A DNA stretch of 64,000 bases from Halomonas litopenaei (GCF_003045775.1 NZ_PXNS01000001.1:186001-250000); one strand, 5' to 3'. Positions 24,816 through 33,245 are shown, counted from the stretch's first letter. Notes: generated from the sequence alone by a model not told the origin. Numbers and translations are program-made.

Positions 24816-26645
24816 ATGTCCCACTCTTCTCCGGCAAATACCGGCTCGAGCGAGCATGCCGAGCCGCGTCCGCGTATCGAACCGCGTCCGCGTATCGAAC
24901 CGCGTCCTCGCAACGAAAGGCTGTATCGGCAGGGACTCGAGGCCGGGCTGTCGGAGCTTCAGGCCCGGCTGCTGGCCGGACGCCTGCCCGACTACCAGGG
25001 CGAACTCGGCCCGCTGGTCGACCCGAGTCTACGTCATCTGGTCCATCCCGAGCGTCTGGCCGATGCGCCGAGAGCGGCCGAGCGCATCGCCCAGGCGGTG
25101 GCCGAGGGCGAGCACATCGGCATCCTCACCGATTACGACGTGGACGGCATCACCTCCCACGTGGTGATCCGGCGCACCCTGAACGAACTGTTCGGGGTGC
25201 CAGAGTCACGTCTGCACAGTCTGATCGGTCACCGTATTCATGACGGCTATGGCATCAGCCTGCCGCTGGTGGAGCGCACCCTGAAGCTGACCCCGCGGCC
25301 CAGCCTGGTGATTACCGCCGACTGCGGCAGCAGCGACGAGGCGCGTATCGCCAGGCTCAAGGCGGCGGGAATCGACGTGGTGGTCAGCGATCACCACGCT
25401 CTGCCCCAGGAAGGGCCGCCGCCCTCGGCCTATGCCACGGTCAATCCGACCCGAGCCGACTGCGACTACCCGGACGCCACCATCGCCGGCTGCATGGTGG
25501 CCTGGCTGTTGATGTCGCTGACCCGCCAGGTACTGATCGAACAGGCGGTACTGTCGCCGTCCACGCCCAAGCTCTCGCCCTGGCTGTCCTACGTGGCGCT
25601 GGGCACCGTGGCCGACTGTGTGTCACTGGGTGGCAGCGCCATCAACCGGGCGGTGGTGCGCCACGGTCTGGCGCTGATCAATCGCATGGGCGAGCCCTGC
25701 TGGCGGGTAATGGCGGAGCGCCTGGGCGCCGACAGCGTGCCCTTCGACGCCGAGACCCTGGGCTTCCAGATGGGGCCGAGAATCAACGCCCGTTCGCGTC
25801 TCGACGATCCCTACGCGGCGCTTCACTTCATGCTCGCCGGGGATGACGGGGTGGCGCGGCGTCACCTGGAGACCCTGGACGCCGACAACCAGTCGCGCAA
25901 GGCCATCGAAGCCGACATGGTCGCCGAGGCCAGGCTGCTGGCCCGCCGGGCGCTGGACGCCGACGAGCCGGTGGTCATCGTCTATCTGGAGAACGGCCAT
26001 CCGGGGGTTCAGGGCATCGTCGCCTCGCGCCTGGTGCAGGCCTACGGACGGCCGACCCTGGTGCTGACCCCCGCCGCCGAGGCCGGCATGCTGACCGGCT
26101 CCGGACGCTCGGTGGAGGCGCTGCACCTGCGCGATGCTCTGCAGCGCGCCCACGACCTGGCCCCCGAGGCGCTTACGCGTTTCGGCGGCCACCGGGGCGC
26201 CGCCGGCGTCGGCGTGGTACAGGAACGTCTCGACGACTTCCGCCAGGCGCTGATCACCGCGGTCAGCGAACAGCTCGGCGATCTGGAACTGGTGCCCAGG
26301 CTCTACACCGACGGTGAACTCGGCGAGCATCAGCTAAGCCTCGAGACCCTGGCCGAGATCGAGGGCCTTGGCCCCTTCGGCCGCGAGTTCGAGGCGCCGC
26401 TGTTCGAGGGGCGCTTTCTGGTGGAGCGGCTCAAGCCGGTGGGTGACGGCAGTCACCTGACCCTGGAGCTGTCCTGTCGCGGACTGACCCTGAAGGCCAT
26501 CTGGTTTCGCTGCCTGACCCCGGGCCAGTTGCCGGACTTCGACGTGGGCGCCACCCTCCACTGCGCCTACAAGCTCAATCGCAACCGCTTCCGCGGACGC
26601 GAGTCACTGCAGCTGATGGTGGAGCACGCAGAGCCCGTTGAATAA
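24816..26645 (+). CDS. recJ: RecJ-family single-strand DNA exonuclease
   Basis: 5'-to-3' single-strand DNA exonuclease of the DHH superfamily. In the 609-residue protein, motif I is DYDVDG (106-111), the DHH motif is in VVSDHHALP, and the DHHA1 half has FGGHRGAAGVGV; the end KLNRNRFRGRESLQLMVEHAE matches RecJ. Canonical RecJ usually has DFDADG or DFDCDG in motif I, so a paralog is possible. The N-terminus carries an 18-bp tandem duplication encoding PRPRIE repeats. It follows hom-thrC as recJ often does. ATG 24816; upstream in-frame codons overlap the GST gene and are unlikely. Confidence 0.8.
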   Translation: MSHSSPANTGSSEHAEPRPRIEPRPRIEPRPRNERLYRQGLEAGLSELQARLLAGRLPDYQGELGPLVDPSLRHLVHPERLADAPRAAERIAQAVAEGEHIGILTDYDVDGITSHVVIRRTLNELFGVPESRLHSLIGHRIHDGYGISLPLVERTLKLTPRPSLVITADCGSSDEARIARLKAAGIDVVVSDHHALPQEGPPPSAYATVNPTRADCDYPDATIAGCMVAWLLMSLTRQVLIEQAVLSPSTPKLSPWLSYVALGTVADCVSLGGSAINRAVVRHGLALINRMGEPCWRVMAERLGADSVPFDAETLGFQMGPRINARSRLDDPYAALHFMLAGDDGVARRHLETLDADNQSRKAIEADMVAEARLLARRALDADEPVVIVYLENGHPGVQGIVASRLVQAYGRPTLVLTPAAEAGMLTGSGRSVEALHLRDALQRAHDLAPEALTRFGGHRGAAGVGVVQERLDDFRQALITAVSEQLGDLELVPRLYTDGELGEHQLSLETLAEIEGLGPFGREFEAPLFEGRFLVERLKPVGDGSHLTLELSCRGLTLKAIWFRCLTPGQLPDFDVGATLHCAYKLNRNRFRGRESLQLMVEHAEPVE

Positions 26646-26733
26646 GCCGGTCGACTGAAGCGGTCGAACGAGGGTCCGTGATCCCGGCAAACCTCGGTCT
26701 TCGTTGCCTGCGGAGGTCCTGGCGCTGCTGGCT

Positions 26734-28212
26734 TCAGGTTACCGTGAATTGTCCCATCATGCCGTTATCTTCGTGTTCGAGGATGTGGCAGTGATACATG
26801 AAGGGCGCACCCTGCGAAGGCTGGTTGAAATGGACCAGCAGTTCGACGGGCTCGCGCACCAGCACAGTGTCTTTCATGCCTTTGTCACGGGTCTGCGGCG
26901 CAGAACCGTTGCGGCTGATGACCTGGAAATGCACGCCGTGTACATGGAAGGGGTGGGCCATCATTGTGCCGGTCACCTCCCATATTTCGCTATCACCCAG
27001 GTTGACCCGCTCATCGACTCTGTCCATGGAGAAGGCACGGTCATTGATGCCGAAGCTGGCCCTGCTCATCCGTGTTTCGTCCCTCCTCATGTTTCCCATG
27101 CCCATGCCCATCTCCATGCCCATGGTCAACTCGAAGCGACGTCTGCGCAGTGCCGTTGAGGGGATCCGGGGTTCAGGGGCGTGAAGCCGCTGTGGTACCT
27201 GAAGGGAACTGCTGCCGGTGCCTTGGGGAATGAACTCGATGACGGTCGTTTCGCTAGCCCCTGACATGGGCGTCATCATGCGCATCATCGACAGACTACT
27301 GTCTGGTCCGGTAGTCAGGGTCGCAGGGCGACCATTAGAGAAATCGACGAGAATTTCGGCTCGCTCTCCTGGAACGAGGCGTAGCGAGCGCAGTGCAACA
27401 GGCTTCTCGAGCAGACCTCCCTCCGAGGCAATCCAGTGAAAGATTCTGGCGTCGGAGAACGCCAGATCGAAAAACCTGGCGTTGGCACCATTGACCATCC
27501 TCAGACGCACCAGCCGGGGAGGAACCTTTGCTACTGGGTTGACAGTGCCGTTGACCAAGAGAGTGTCGCCACGTCGTCCATGCATCGTCGTCATCATGCC
27601 CTGTGGTAATACCAGGGTTCCCTGCTCGAACTGCTTATCCTGAAGTATCAGGGGAATGTCATCGACACCGTAATCCGAGGGCAGGCCCAGCGATTTTTCA
27701 TGGTCGTCACTGACGATCAACATTCCTGCCAGGCCTGCGTAGACCTGTCTGGCGGTGCGCCCATGAGCGTGTGAGTGGTACCAGAGAGTGCATGCCCGCT
27801 GACGTATCGGTAGTACCGGTCGCCAGGTGGCTCCGGCGGGGATCGTCTGGTGAGGGCCGCCGTCCAGGTTGCCGGAGACCAGCAGCCCATGCCAGTGCAC
27901 GGTGGTGTCTTCACCCAGGGTGTTGGTGATGGTGACCTCGGAATCGTCGCCCTGGTGGACCCGAAGCGTGGGACCTAGGTAGCTCCCGTTGTAGCCCAAG
28001 GTGATGCTTTCTCGGCCAGGGAAGAAATGGCGCGAGCCCTCCTGAACTTCCAGCGCAATCGACTGGTGACGGCTGCGGGCATCGATCAGTTCCGGGATGT
28101 AAAGCTCGTTGAGTTGCGGCAGTGAGTACAAGCGACCTGTGGCGTTGGCTGCCAGCACGGCACCACCCGATAGCAAGGAGCCCATCAGGAACGAGCGGCG
28201 TGTCATGAACAT
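26734..28212 (-). CDS. Tat-exported multicopper oxidase, CueO/CopA type
   Basis: Periplasmic oxidase that likely oxidises Cu(I) to the less toxic Cu(II). The 492-residue protein begins with a twin-arginine signal (TRRSFLMGSLLSGG). All four copper motifs are present: HWHG (106-109), YHSHAHG (145-151), HPFHVHG, and YHCHILEHEDNGMM with the type-1 ligands. A methionine-rich segment (MGMEMGMGMGNM) before the third motif resembles the Cu(I)-binding insert of CueO. ATG 28212 has AAGGAG; an upstream in-frame start lacks one. It is convergent with recJ and is the distal gene of the copper region. Confidence 0.92.
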   Translation of the reverse strand: MFMTRRSFLMGSLLSGGAVLAANATGRLYSLPQLNELYIPELIDARSRHQSIALEVQEGSRHFFPGRESITLGYNGSYLGPTLRVHQGDDSEVTITNTLGEDTTVHWHGLLVSGNLDGGPHQTIPAGATWRPVLPIRQRACTLWYHSHAHGRTARQVYAGLAGMLIVSDDHEKSLGLPSDYGVDDIPLILQDKQFEQGTLVLPQGMMTTMHGRRGDTLLVNGTVNPVAKVPPRLVRLRMVNGANARFFDLAFSDARIFHWIASEGGLLEKPVALRSLRLVPGERAEILVDFSNGRPATLTTGPDSSLSMMRMMTPMSGASETTVIEFIPQGTGSSSLQVPQRLHAPEPRIPSTALRRRRFELTMGMEMGMGMGNMRRDETRMSRASFGINDRAFSMDRVDERVNLGDSEIWEVTGTMMAHPFHVHGVHFQVISRNGSAPQTRDKGMKDTVLVREPVELLVHFNQPSQGAPFMYHCHILEHEDNGMMGQFTVT

Positions 28213-28365
28213 GCTTTTCTCCTTCACGGTAACCATCTTGTTGCGCTCACATCGACAGACTGTGGCCGAACAAGCGAGTCTTTTGACTCGTCAGGTGAGA
28301 GCAGATAGGTCAAGGCGACAAGACCGGGTTGCCTGGCCCTGGATCGCTGTGGCGCTGGTGGTGAT

Positions 28366-28385
28366 GCCCCGGCAGCTGCCGGGGC
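28366..28385 (-). terminator. 20-bp perfect palindrome between copG and the oxidase gene
   Basis: GCCCCGGCAGCTGCCGGGGC is fully self-complementary with no loop bases, 18 bases past the copG stop. It can form an attenuating hairpin in the RNA or a protein-binding dyad. No T run follows. Confidence 0.4.
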
Positions 28386-28402
28386 CTTGCCCGTGAGGGC
28401 GT

Positions 28403-28843
28403 TCAGAGCGTCATGAATGGCCTGGCCTCACCATCGCGGAACTCGTAGACGTTCCACTCCTGCTGGCGAGGGCCTGGCATGCCTGGGGTGCCGGCAGGCA
28501 TGCCGGCCAGACCGATGCCGGCTGTATCGGGGTGCTGTTCGAAGAGTCGATCCAGCGCCGCGAAGGGCACGTGCCCCTCGACCGCGTAGCCCCCCATTTC
28601 GATGGTATGACAGGCGCCGAGGCCAAACGGAATGCCGAGGCGTTGCTTGATGCTACCGATGTCTCGAGTCTCGACGATGGTCACGTCGACACCACGTTGT
28701 TCCAGCAGGCGCGCGTACTCGTCACAGCAGCCGCACTGTGGATTCTTGTACAAGGTGGCAGTGTCGGGCAGGTCCGCCATCGCGGGCGCCGCAGCCAGCA
28801 GGCTGGTGGCGAGGAAAAGCAGGGAGGCGTGACGGTGGCTCAT
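28403..28843 (-). CDS. copG: CopG-like periplasmic copper-resistance protein (DUF411)
   Basis: A 146-residue exported protein with a signal peptide (LLFLATSLLAAAPAMA) and the DUF411 thioredoxin-like core. The CxxCxCC-type motif reads YKNPQCGCCDEYARLL, and a further Cys-His (GACHTIEMGGYAVEGHVP) is conserved. CopG proteins are known to bind copper clusters through these cysteines. ATG 28843 overlaps the stop of the 49-residue upstream gene in an ATGA junction; GGGAGA precedes it. Confidence 0.9.
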   Translation of the reverse strand: MSHRHASLLFLATSLLAAAPAMADLPDTATLYKNPQCGCCDEYARLLEQRGVDVTIVETRDIGSIKQRLGIPFGLGACHTIEMGGYAVEGHVPFAALDRLFEQHPDTAGIGLAGMPAGTPGMPGPRQQEWNVYEFRDGEARPFMTL

Positions 28844-28989
28844 GACTGTTTCTCCCGAGAGCGGTGAGTGGTGAGAAGGTACTTGCCGAGGGCGGAGATG
28901 CCGAGACCCAGCAGGATCAGCCAGGCGATCGGCATCACCCAACCGATCCAGCCCATCGAACCCATAAATGCGAAACATGTCGTGCTCAT
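28840..28989 (-). CDS. 49-residue single-span membrane protein in copper region
   Basis: A short gene readable by eye: MSTTCFAFMGSMGWIGWVMP, then one hydrophobic helix to about residue 37 (IAWLILLGLGISALG), ending in a charged tail THRSREKQS. AGGAG lies eight bases before the ATG and the end overlaps copG by ATGA, so it is very likely translated and coupled to copG. Cys5 and four methionines in the first 20 residues might contact copper (inference). I do not recognise a named family. Confidence 0.75.
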   Translation of the reverse strand: MSTTCFAFMGSMGWIGWVMPIAWLILLGLGISALGKYLLTTHRSREKQS

Positions 28990-29070
28990 TGGTGTAACTC
29001 CTGACAGAAGAAGCGTGGCACCGAGGTAGGTGCTTTGTGGTGTACGGTGGTGAAATGACGCTTTTTGCTG

Positions 29071-29388
29071 TCAGGAACGGGGAGGGCGCCTCGGCGGCGC
29101 AATGATGTGACTGGTGCCAGCCGGGACGACGATGTCGATCAAGCCGGCTGGCGGTGTGTCGTGGATGATCGGCAACGGCGAGACGGCGGCACAGACGCTG
29201 CACTCCGGGTGTGTGTGGTCTGGAGTGTCGCTGTGGAGTGCGATACAGGGGCCCGCGCAGTCCTCCATGGCCACGTCGGTCGGTCCAGCAAGGCTCGCCA
29301 GCACTACCAGCATGATCGTGAGCACCATCGGTACCATGGCCAGGCGTTTGATGCAGTTGCCAAGCAGTGTTCGAGCCGTGGGGTTCAT
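29071..29388 (-). CDS. Exported Cys/His-rich protein, predicted metal-binding
   Basis: A 105-residue protein with one N-terminal hydrophobic segment (VPMVLTIMLVVLASLAG) followed by a Cys/His cluster: CAGPC, HSDTPDHTHPE and CSVC within 30 residues. The layout resembles DUF2946-type small proteins found next to copper genes, but the assignment is uncertain. ATG 29388 has AAGGG. It probably begins the transcript that continues into the 49-residue gene and copG. Confidence 0.65.
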   Translation of the reverse strand: MNPTARTLLGNCIKRLAMVPMVLTIMLVVLASLAGPTDVAMEDCAGPCIALHSDTPDHTHPECSVCAAVSPLPIIHDTPPAGLIDIVVPAGTSHIIAPPRRPPRS

Positions 29389-29478
29389 CAACTTGCCCTT
29401 CTGGAGATGATTAACCTCGCAAGCAGGCTTCCTATGGTCAGCCGCCGCGTACTTTCCACCGGAGTGGTTCCGGGTACG

Positions 29479-29934
29479 TCAATAGTTCGGCCAGATGCCC
29501 GGGGTGGCGAGTTCCAGCAGATGCCCGTCGGGGTCGCGGAAGTACAGGCTCTCACCCCCCTTGGGCCAGTGGGTACGACCCTCGATCTCGACCCCGTGGG
29601 CGTCGAGGCGCGTCTCCCAGGCACCGAGCTCCTCGCGGTCGATGGCCAGCGCCATATGCACCCAGCCGCGGCCGTCGTGGGGCGGGATGGTGCCCATGTC
29701 ATCCGGCAGCACCACCGTCTCCAGGGTCTCGCCCTCGAGAAACAGCAGTAGCACCGAAGGGCCGACCTGGTAGGCGGTGAAGCGATGGTCGGCGTTGAAG
29801 GGCTCAAGCCCCATCACCTCCTCGAAGAAGGCGCGCGCCCGCGCCATGTCGGCCACGTACAGGGCGGTTTCCAGCACCGACCTGAGGCGGGGGCAGGGGG
29901 GCGAATCCAGGTCACTCACGGAAGGCTTGCTCAT
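29479..29934 (-). CDS. VOC (glyoxalase/bleomycin-resistance fold) protein
   Basis: A 151-residue vicinal oxygen chelate protein. The two beta-alpha-beta modules are visible: LRSVLETALYVADMARARAFFEEVMGLE and GWVHMALAIDREELGAW, ending RDPDGHLLELATPG with the usual metal-ligand Glu. The fold covers dioxygenases, glyoxalases and resistance proteins; the substrate cannot be read. It sits inside the copper region without an evident copper link. ATG 29934 with AGGAG. Confidence 0.88.
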   Translation of the reverse strand: MSKPSVSDLDSPPCPRLRSVLETALYVADMARARAFFEEVMGLEPFNADHRFTAYQVGPSVLLLFLEGETLETVVLPDDMGTIPPHDGRGWVHMALAIDREELGAWETRLDAHGVEIEGRTHWPKGGESLYFRDPDGHLLELATPGIWPNY

Positions 29935-29961
29935 GGGGCGCTCCTAGGCGTGGCGGTCTCT

Positions 29962-30033
29962 TCAGGATAGCCAGAACCACCACACAATCAGGCCGATCAA
30001 TCCCAGTCCCGTCAGGGTCACCACGATGCTCAT
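29962..30033 (-). CDS. 23-residue membrane peptide coupled to copA
   Basis: A complete micro-gene: MSIVVTLTGLGLIGLIVWWF followed by WLS and a TGA stop. It is one hydrophobic helix rich in Trp at its end. AGGAGG lies seven bases before the ATG, and the ATG overlaps the copA stop codon (ATGA), the best translation signals one could expect for so small a frame. It recalls small accessory peptides of P-type ATPases and CcoS-like proteins, but it is much shorter than CcoS. Confidence 0.7.
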   Translation of the reverse strand: MSIVVTLTGLGLIGLIVWWFWLS

Positions 30034-32717
30034 GACAGCACCTCCTGCGATGGCGGGGTGGCGGGGCGTGGCGCTCGCGCGTTCTGGGGGCGCAGGCGCT
30101 TGAGTCGCAGCCGGTTGGCGTTGGCCACCACGGTGATCGACGAGGCCGACATGGCGGCGCCAGCGATCATCGGTGACAGCAGGGTGCCGGTGAGCGGGTA
30201 GAAAAGGCCGGCCGCGATGGGGATGCACAGGGCGTTGTAGCCCAGTGCGCCCCACAGATTCTGGCGGATATTGGCCAGGGTCGCCTGGCTGATCTCGATG
30301 GCGGCGGCGACGCCGTGAAGCGATGAGCGCATCAGCGTCACCCCGGCGCTTTCGATGGCCACGTCGGTGCCCTGGCCGATGGCGAAGCCGACGTCGGCCC
30401 GGGCCAGGGCGGGGGCGTCGTTGATGCCGTCGCCCACCATGCCGACGACTTCGCCCTCGGCCTGAAGGCGCTCGATCTCGGCGTACTTGTCCTCCGGCGA
30501 CAGCTCGGCGTGGACCTCATCGATGCCGACCTCTTCCCCAATCGCACGGGCGGTGGCGCTGTTGTCACCGGTCAGCATCACCACCTTGAGGCCATCGGCC
30601 CGCAGTCGCGCCACCGCGTCGAGGCTGTCCTCGCGCAACGGATCCTCGATGGCGAAGCCCGCCGTCAGGACGCCGTCCAGCGACAGATAGACCAGGGTGC
30701 GGGCCTGGGCCTGCCAGTCGTCGAGCTCATGGTCAGCGAGTGTGACGCCTTCCTCCTGCATCATCGCCGCATTGCCGATGGCCAGGCGTCGTCCCTCGGC
30801 GTCCCGGGCACGCACGCCGCGTCCGGTCAGGCTTTCGAAGGCCTCGATGGTGCTGTTGGCGAAAGAAGAGGCACTAGCGGTGCTGCCGCCAGATTCGTCG
30901 CTGGGGTTGGTGTCGGCGGCGGCATGGTCATGGCCATGGTCGTGTGCATAGCGGCCCAGGGCCTCGGCCAGGGGGTGTTCGGAACGGGCCTCGATGGCCG
31001 CGACCAGACCCAGCAGCCGGGTGCGGTCGTCGCTGGCTTCGCCAGCGAACCAGCGGCAGTCGGTGACCCTGGGGCGACCTTCGGTCAGGGTGCCGGTCTT
31101 GTCCACCACCAGGGTGGTCAGTCGACTGGCGGTCTGGAGCGCTTCGCCGGAGCGTATCAGCACGCCGTGCTCGGCGGCCTTGCCCACACCGATCATGGTC
31201 GACAACGGGGTGGCCAGGCCCAGTGCGCAGGGGCAGGCGATGATCAGTACCGTGGTGGCGGTGACCAGCATATGGATGACCCGCGGCTCGGGGCCGAAGT
31301 GGTACCAGGCCAGGGCGGTGAGCACGGCGATGATCATCACGCTGGGCACGAACACCGCCGAGACGCGATCGGCCAGGTTGCCGATGGGTGGCTTGGAGCC
31401 CTGGGCGTTGGCCACCTGTTCGGTGATGCGCCCCAGTCGAGTATCGGCACCGACGCGGGTCGCGCGGAACACCAACGACCCCCGGCCGTTGACCGTGCCG
31501 GCGCTGACCTCGTCGCCCGGGCCTCGGGCCAACGGCGCGGGCTCACCCGAGAGCATCGATTCGTCGATATGGCTGTCGCCTTCGACCACCTCACCATCCA
31601 CGGGCAGGCGCTCGCCGGGCCGCACCCGGATCAGATCGCCCTGGCGAACCTCGTCGATGGGCAGGTCCAGCTCGCCCTCTTCACGCACCACTCGGGCGCT
31701 CTGGCTCTGCAGGTCGAGCAGGCGATGCAGGGCGTCCGAGGTCCTGCCCTGGGCACGCAGTTCCAGCGCCTTGCCCAGCAACACCAGGCCGATGATCATG
31801 CTCGAGGCCTCGAAGTAGAGCCCTCGGGCGGCCTGTGGCAGCCAAGGGGCAGCCACCACCACCGCCATGGAGTAGAGCCAGGCGGTGCCGGTGCCCAGTG
31901 CGATCAGGGTATCCATGTTGGCCTGGTGGTGACGCAGCGCTTTCCAGGCGCCGACGAAGAAGGCGCGTCCCGGGAACGCCAGCACGGCCAGCGTCGCCAG
32001 GCCCACCAGTCCCCAGCCAAGGCGGGCAAGACCCGTCGGCTCAGGGTGATGGATCAGCATCATCACCATCAGCGGAACCGCCAGCGCCAGCGAGGCTAGG
32101 CTGCCCTTGAGCTTGCGTCGGTATTCGCGCTGGTTGCGTTCGGCACGCTGGCGTTCGGCCTGGCGCAGGTCGACGATGGGTTCGGCGCCGTAGCCCACGG
32201 ATTCCACCGCTTGAACCAGCGCCTTGGCGTCGACGTCGCCGTGGATCCGCGCGGTATGGGAGGCGAAGTTGACCTCGGCGCGCTCGACCCCTGAGGTGGC
32301 GGCCAGCGCCTTTTGCACACTGGCCACGCAGCCGGCGCAGGTCATGCCCTGGATCGCCAGACGCTGCGAAGGCGCTGAGGGCGCTTCTTGCAGCGACGCT
32401 GAGGTCTCTCTATGCGGCGACGCTGAGGACGCTTCCTGAGGCGATGGCGCCTCGGCGGGCGCTAGCGGCGTGGTCGTGCTGTCGCTGGCTATCTGCTCAT
32501 CGGTGGCACTCGCCTCGGTGGGGTAGCCGGCTTGCGACAGCAGGGCGGCTAATTCGTCGGCGCCGAGGCATGAGGCAACCGACAGCGTGCCGCTCCCGGG
32601 GTCGCCTTCGACCTGGGCTTCGGCGTCGTGCTCCTGGATGGCCCGGCGCATGCGCCCGACGCAGCCCTGGCAGGACATTCCGGTCACCTGAAATTGGTGC
32701 TCCTCGAGGCGATTCAT
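30030..32717 (-). CDS. copA: Copper-exporting P1B-type ATPase CopA
   Basis: Inner-membrane Cu(I) export pump of 895 residues. Two heavy-metal-associated domains carry GMSCQGC (13-19) and GMTCAGC (124-130), joined by a long Ser/Ala/Glu-rich linker. The membrane metal site is CPC in IIACPCALGLATP, the phosphorylation site DKTGTLTEG, and the hinge motifs TGDN and GDGINDAPALA. A His-rich loop HDHGHDHAAAD is inserted in the nucleotide domain. ATG 32717 overlaps the regulator's stop (ATGA), so regulator, pump and the 23-residue peptide form one operon. Confidence 0.96.
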   Translation of the reverse strand: MNRLEEHQFQVTGMSCQGCVGRMRRAIQEHDAEAQVEGDPGSGTLSVASCLGADELAALLSQAGYPTEASATDEQIASDSTTTPLAPAEAPSPQEASSASPHRETSASLQEAPSAPSQRLAIQGMTCAGCVASVQKALAATSGVERAEVNFASHTARIHGDVDAKALVQAVESVGYGAEPIVDLRQAERQRAERNQREYRRKLKGSLASLALAVPLMVMMLIHHPEPTGLARLGWGLVGLATLAVLAFPGRAFFVGAWKALRHHQANMDTLIALGTGTAWLYSMAVVVAAPWLPQAARGLYFEASSMIIGLVLLGKALELRAQGRTSDALHRLLDLQSQSARVVREEGELDLPIDEVRQGDLIRVRPGERLPVDGEVVEGDSHIDESMLSGEPAPLARGPGDEVSAGTVNGRGSLVFRATRVGADTRLGRITEQVANAQGSKPPIGNLADRVSAVFVPSVMIIAVLTALAWYHFGPEPRVIHMLVTATTVLIIACPCALGLATPLSTMIGVGKAAEHGVLIRSGEALQTASRLTTLVVDKTGTLTEGRPRVTDCRWFAGEASDDRTRLLGLVAAIEARSEHPLAEALGRYAHDHGHDHAAADTNPSDESGGSTASASSFANSTIEAFESLTGRGVRARDAEGRRLAIGNAAMMQEEGVTLADHELDDWQAQARTLVYLSLDGVLTAGFAIEDPLREDSLDAVARLRADGLKVVMLTGDNSATARAIGEEVGIDEVHAELSPEDKYAEIERLQAEGEVVGMVGDGINDAPALARADVGFAIGQGTDVAIESAGVTLMRSSLHGVAAAIEISQATLANIRQNLWGALGYNALCIPIAAGLFYPLTGTLLSPMIAGAAMSASSITVVANANRLRLKRLRPQNARAPRPATPPSQEVLS

Positions 32718-33163
32718 GACGACTCCCGCTGTCTGGCCGTGGCGGATTGTGGTACGGACGCCGTCGGCACGCTTTCGATCAGACGGCACAGGCTGTGTCC
32801 GTCCGGCACGCCGTCGGGCAGGTGTTGCCAGCTCTGCATGGCGTCTTCCATGCGCGCTGCCAGGGCCTCGAGCTCGGCGATGCGCCTGCGGATCTGCGGC
32901 AGCCGTTCGGCCAGCAGGTCGCGCACCATGGGGCAGGGCGAATCCCCCTGATCGGCATGGGACAGGATGTCGCGAATCTCGGCCAGGCTGAATCCCAGGG
33001 TTCGGGCGCGCTGGATAAAGTCCAGACGCTCGCGATCGCGGTCGCCATAGAGGTGATAGCCGTTGTCAGGGTCTCGATCGGGCGCCAGCAGGCCCTCGCG
33101 GGTGTAGTGGCGCACCGTCTCGGCGGTCACGCCGGTGATTCTTGCCAGTTCACTGACCTTCAT
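32714..33163 (-). CDS. MerR-family metal-responsive activator of the cop operon
   Basis: A 149-residue MerR-type activator: winged helix-turn-helix at the N-terminus (MKVSELARITGVTAETVRHY), coiled dimer helix, C-terminal metal loop. The only cysteines are Cys77 (DSPCPMV) and Cys126 (HSLCRLIE). CueR normally uses Cys112 and Cys120, so metal ligation here differs; Cys77 is at the position used by MerR and CadR/PbrR types. Context makes copper the most likely signal. ATG 33163 has GAGGAG. A MerR-type promoter lies upstream. Confidence 0.88.
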   Translation of the reverse strand: MKVSELARITGVTAETVRHYTREGLLAPDRDPDNGYHLYGDRDRERLDFIQRARTLGFSLAEIRDILSHADQGDSPCPMVRDLLAERLPQIRRRIAELEALAARMEDAMQSWQHLPDGVPDGHSLCRLIESVPTASVPQSATARQRESS

Positions 33164-33213
33164 GTGCACTCCTCGGCGCCCATCGGCGCTGCGCATGGGA
33201 GAACGATGGGGAT

Positions 33214-33245
33214 AGTGTAAAACCTGTGTGTTGCACAAAGGTCAA
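33214..33245 (-). promoter_or_regulatory. MerR-type promoter/operator of the cop operon (20-bp spacer)
   Basis: On the minus strand, -35 TTGACC (33245-33240) and -10 TACACT (33219-33214) are separated by 20 bp, the over-long spacer typical of MerR-activated promoters. The spacer and its edges hold the dyad ACCTTTGTG-CAA-CACACAGGT (8 of 9 arm positions). The regulator start lies about 50 bases downstream. Confidence 0.75.

Noticed and set aside
29479..29934. VOC protein as part of the copper-resistance system
   Set aside because: No metal-resistance signature distinguishes it; it has its own ribosome-binding site and no coupling to copper genes.
30510..32099. A 529-codon open frame on the plus strand opposite copA
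   Set aside because: It is the shadow of high GC coding on the minus strand: no ribosome-binding site, low-complexity Gly/Gln/Ala/His translation, and copA is unmistakable.
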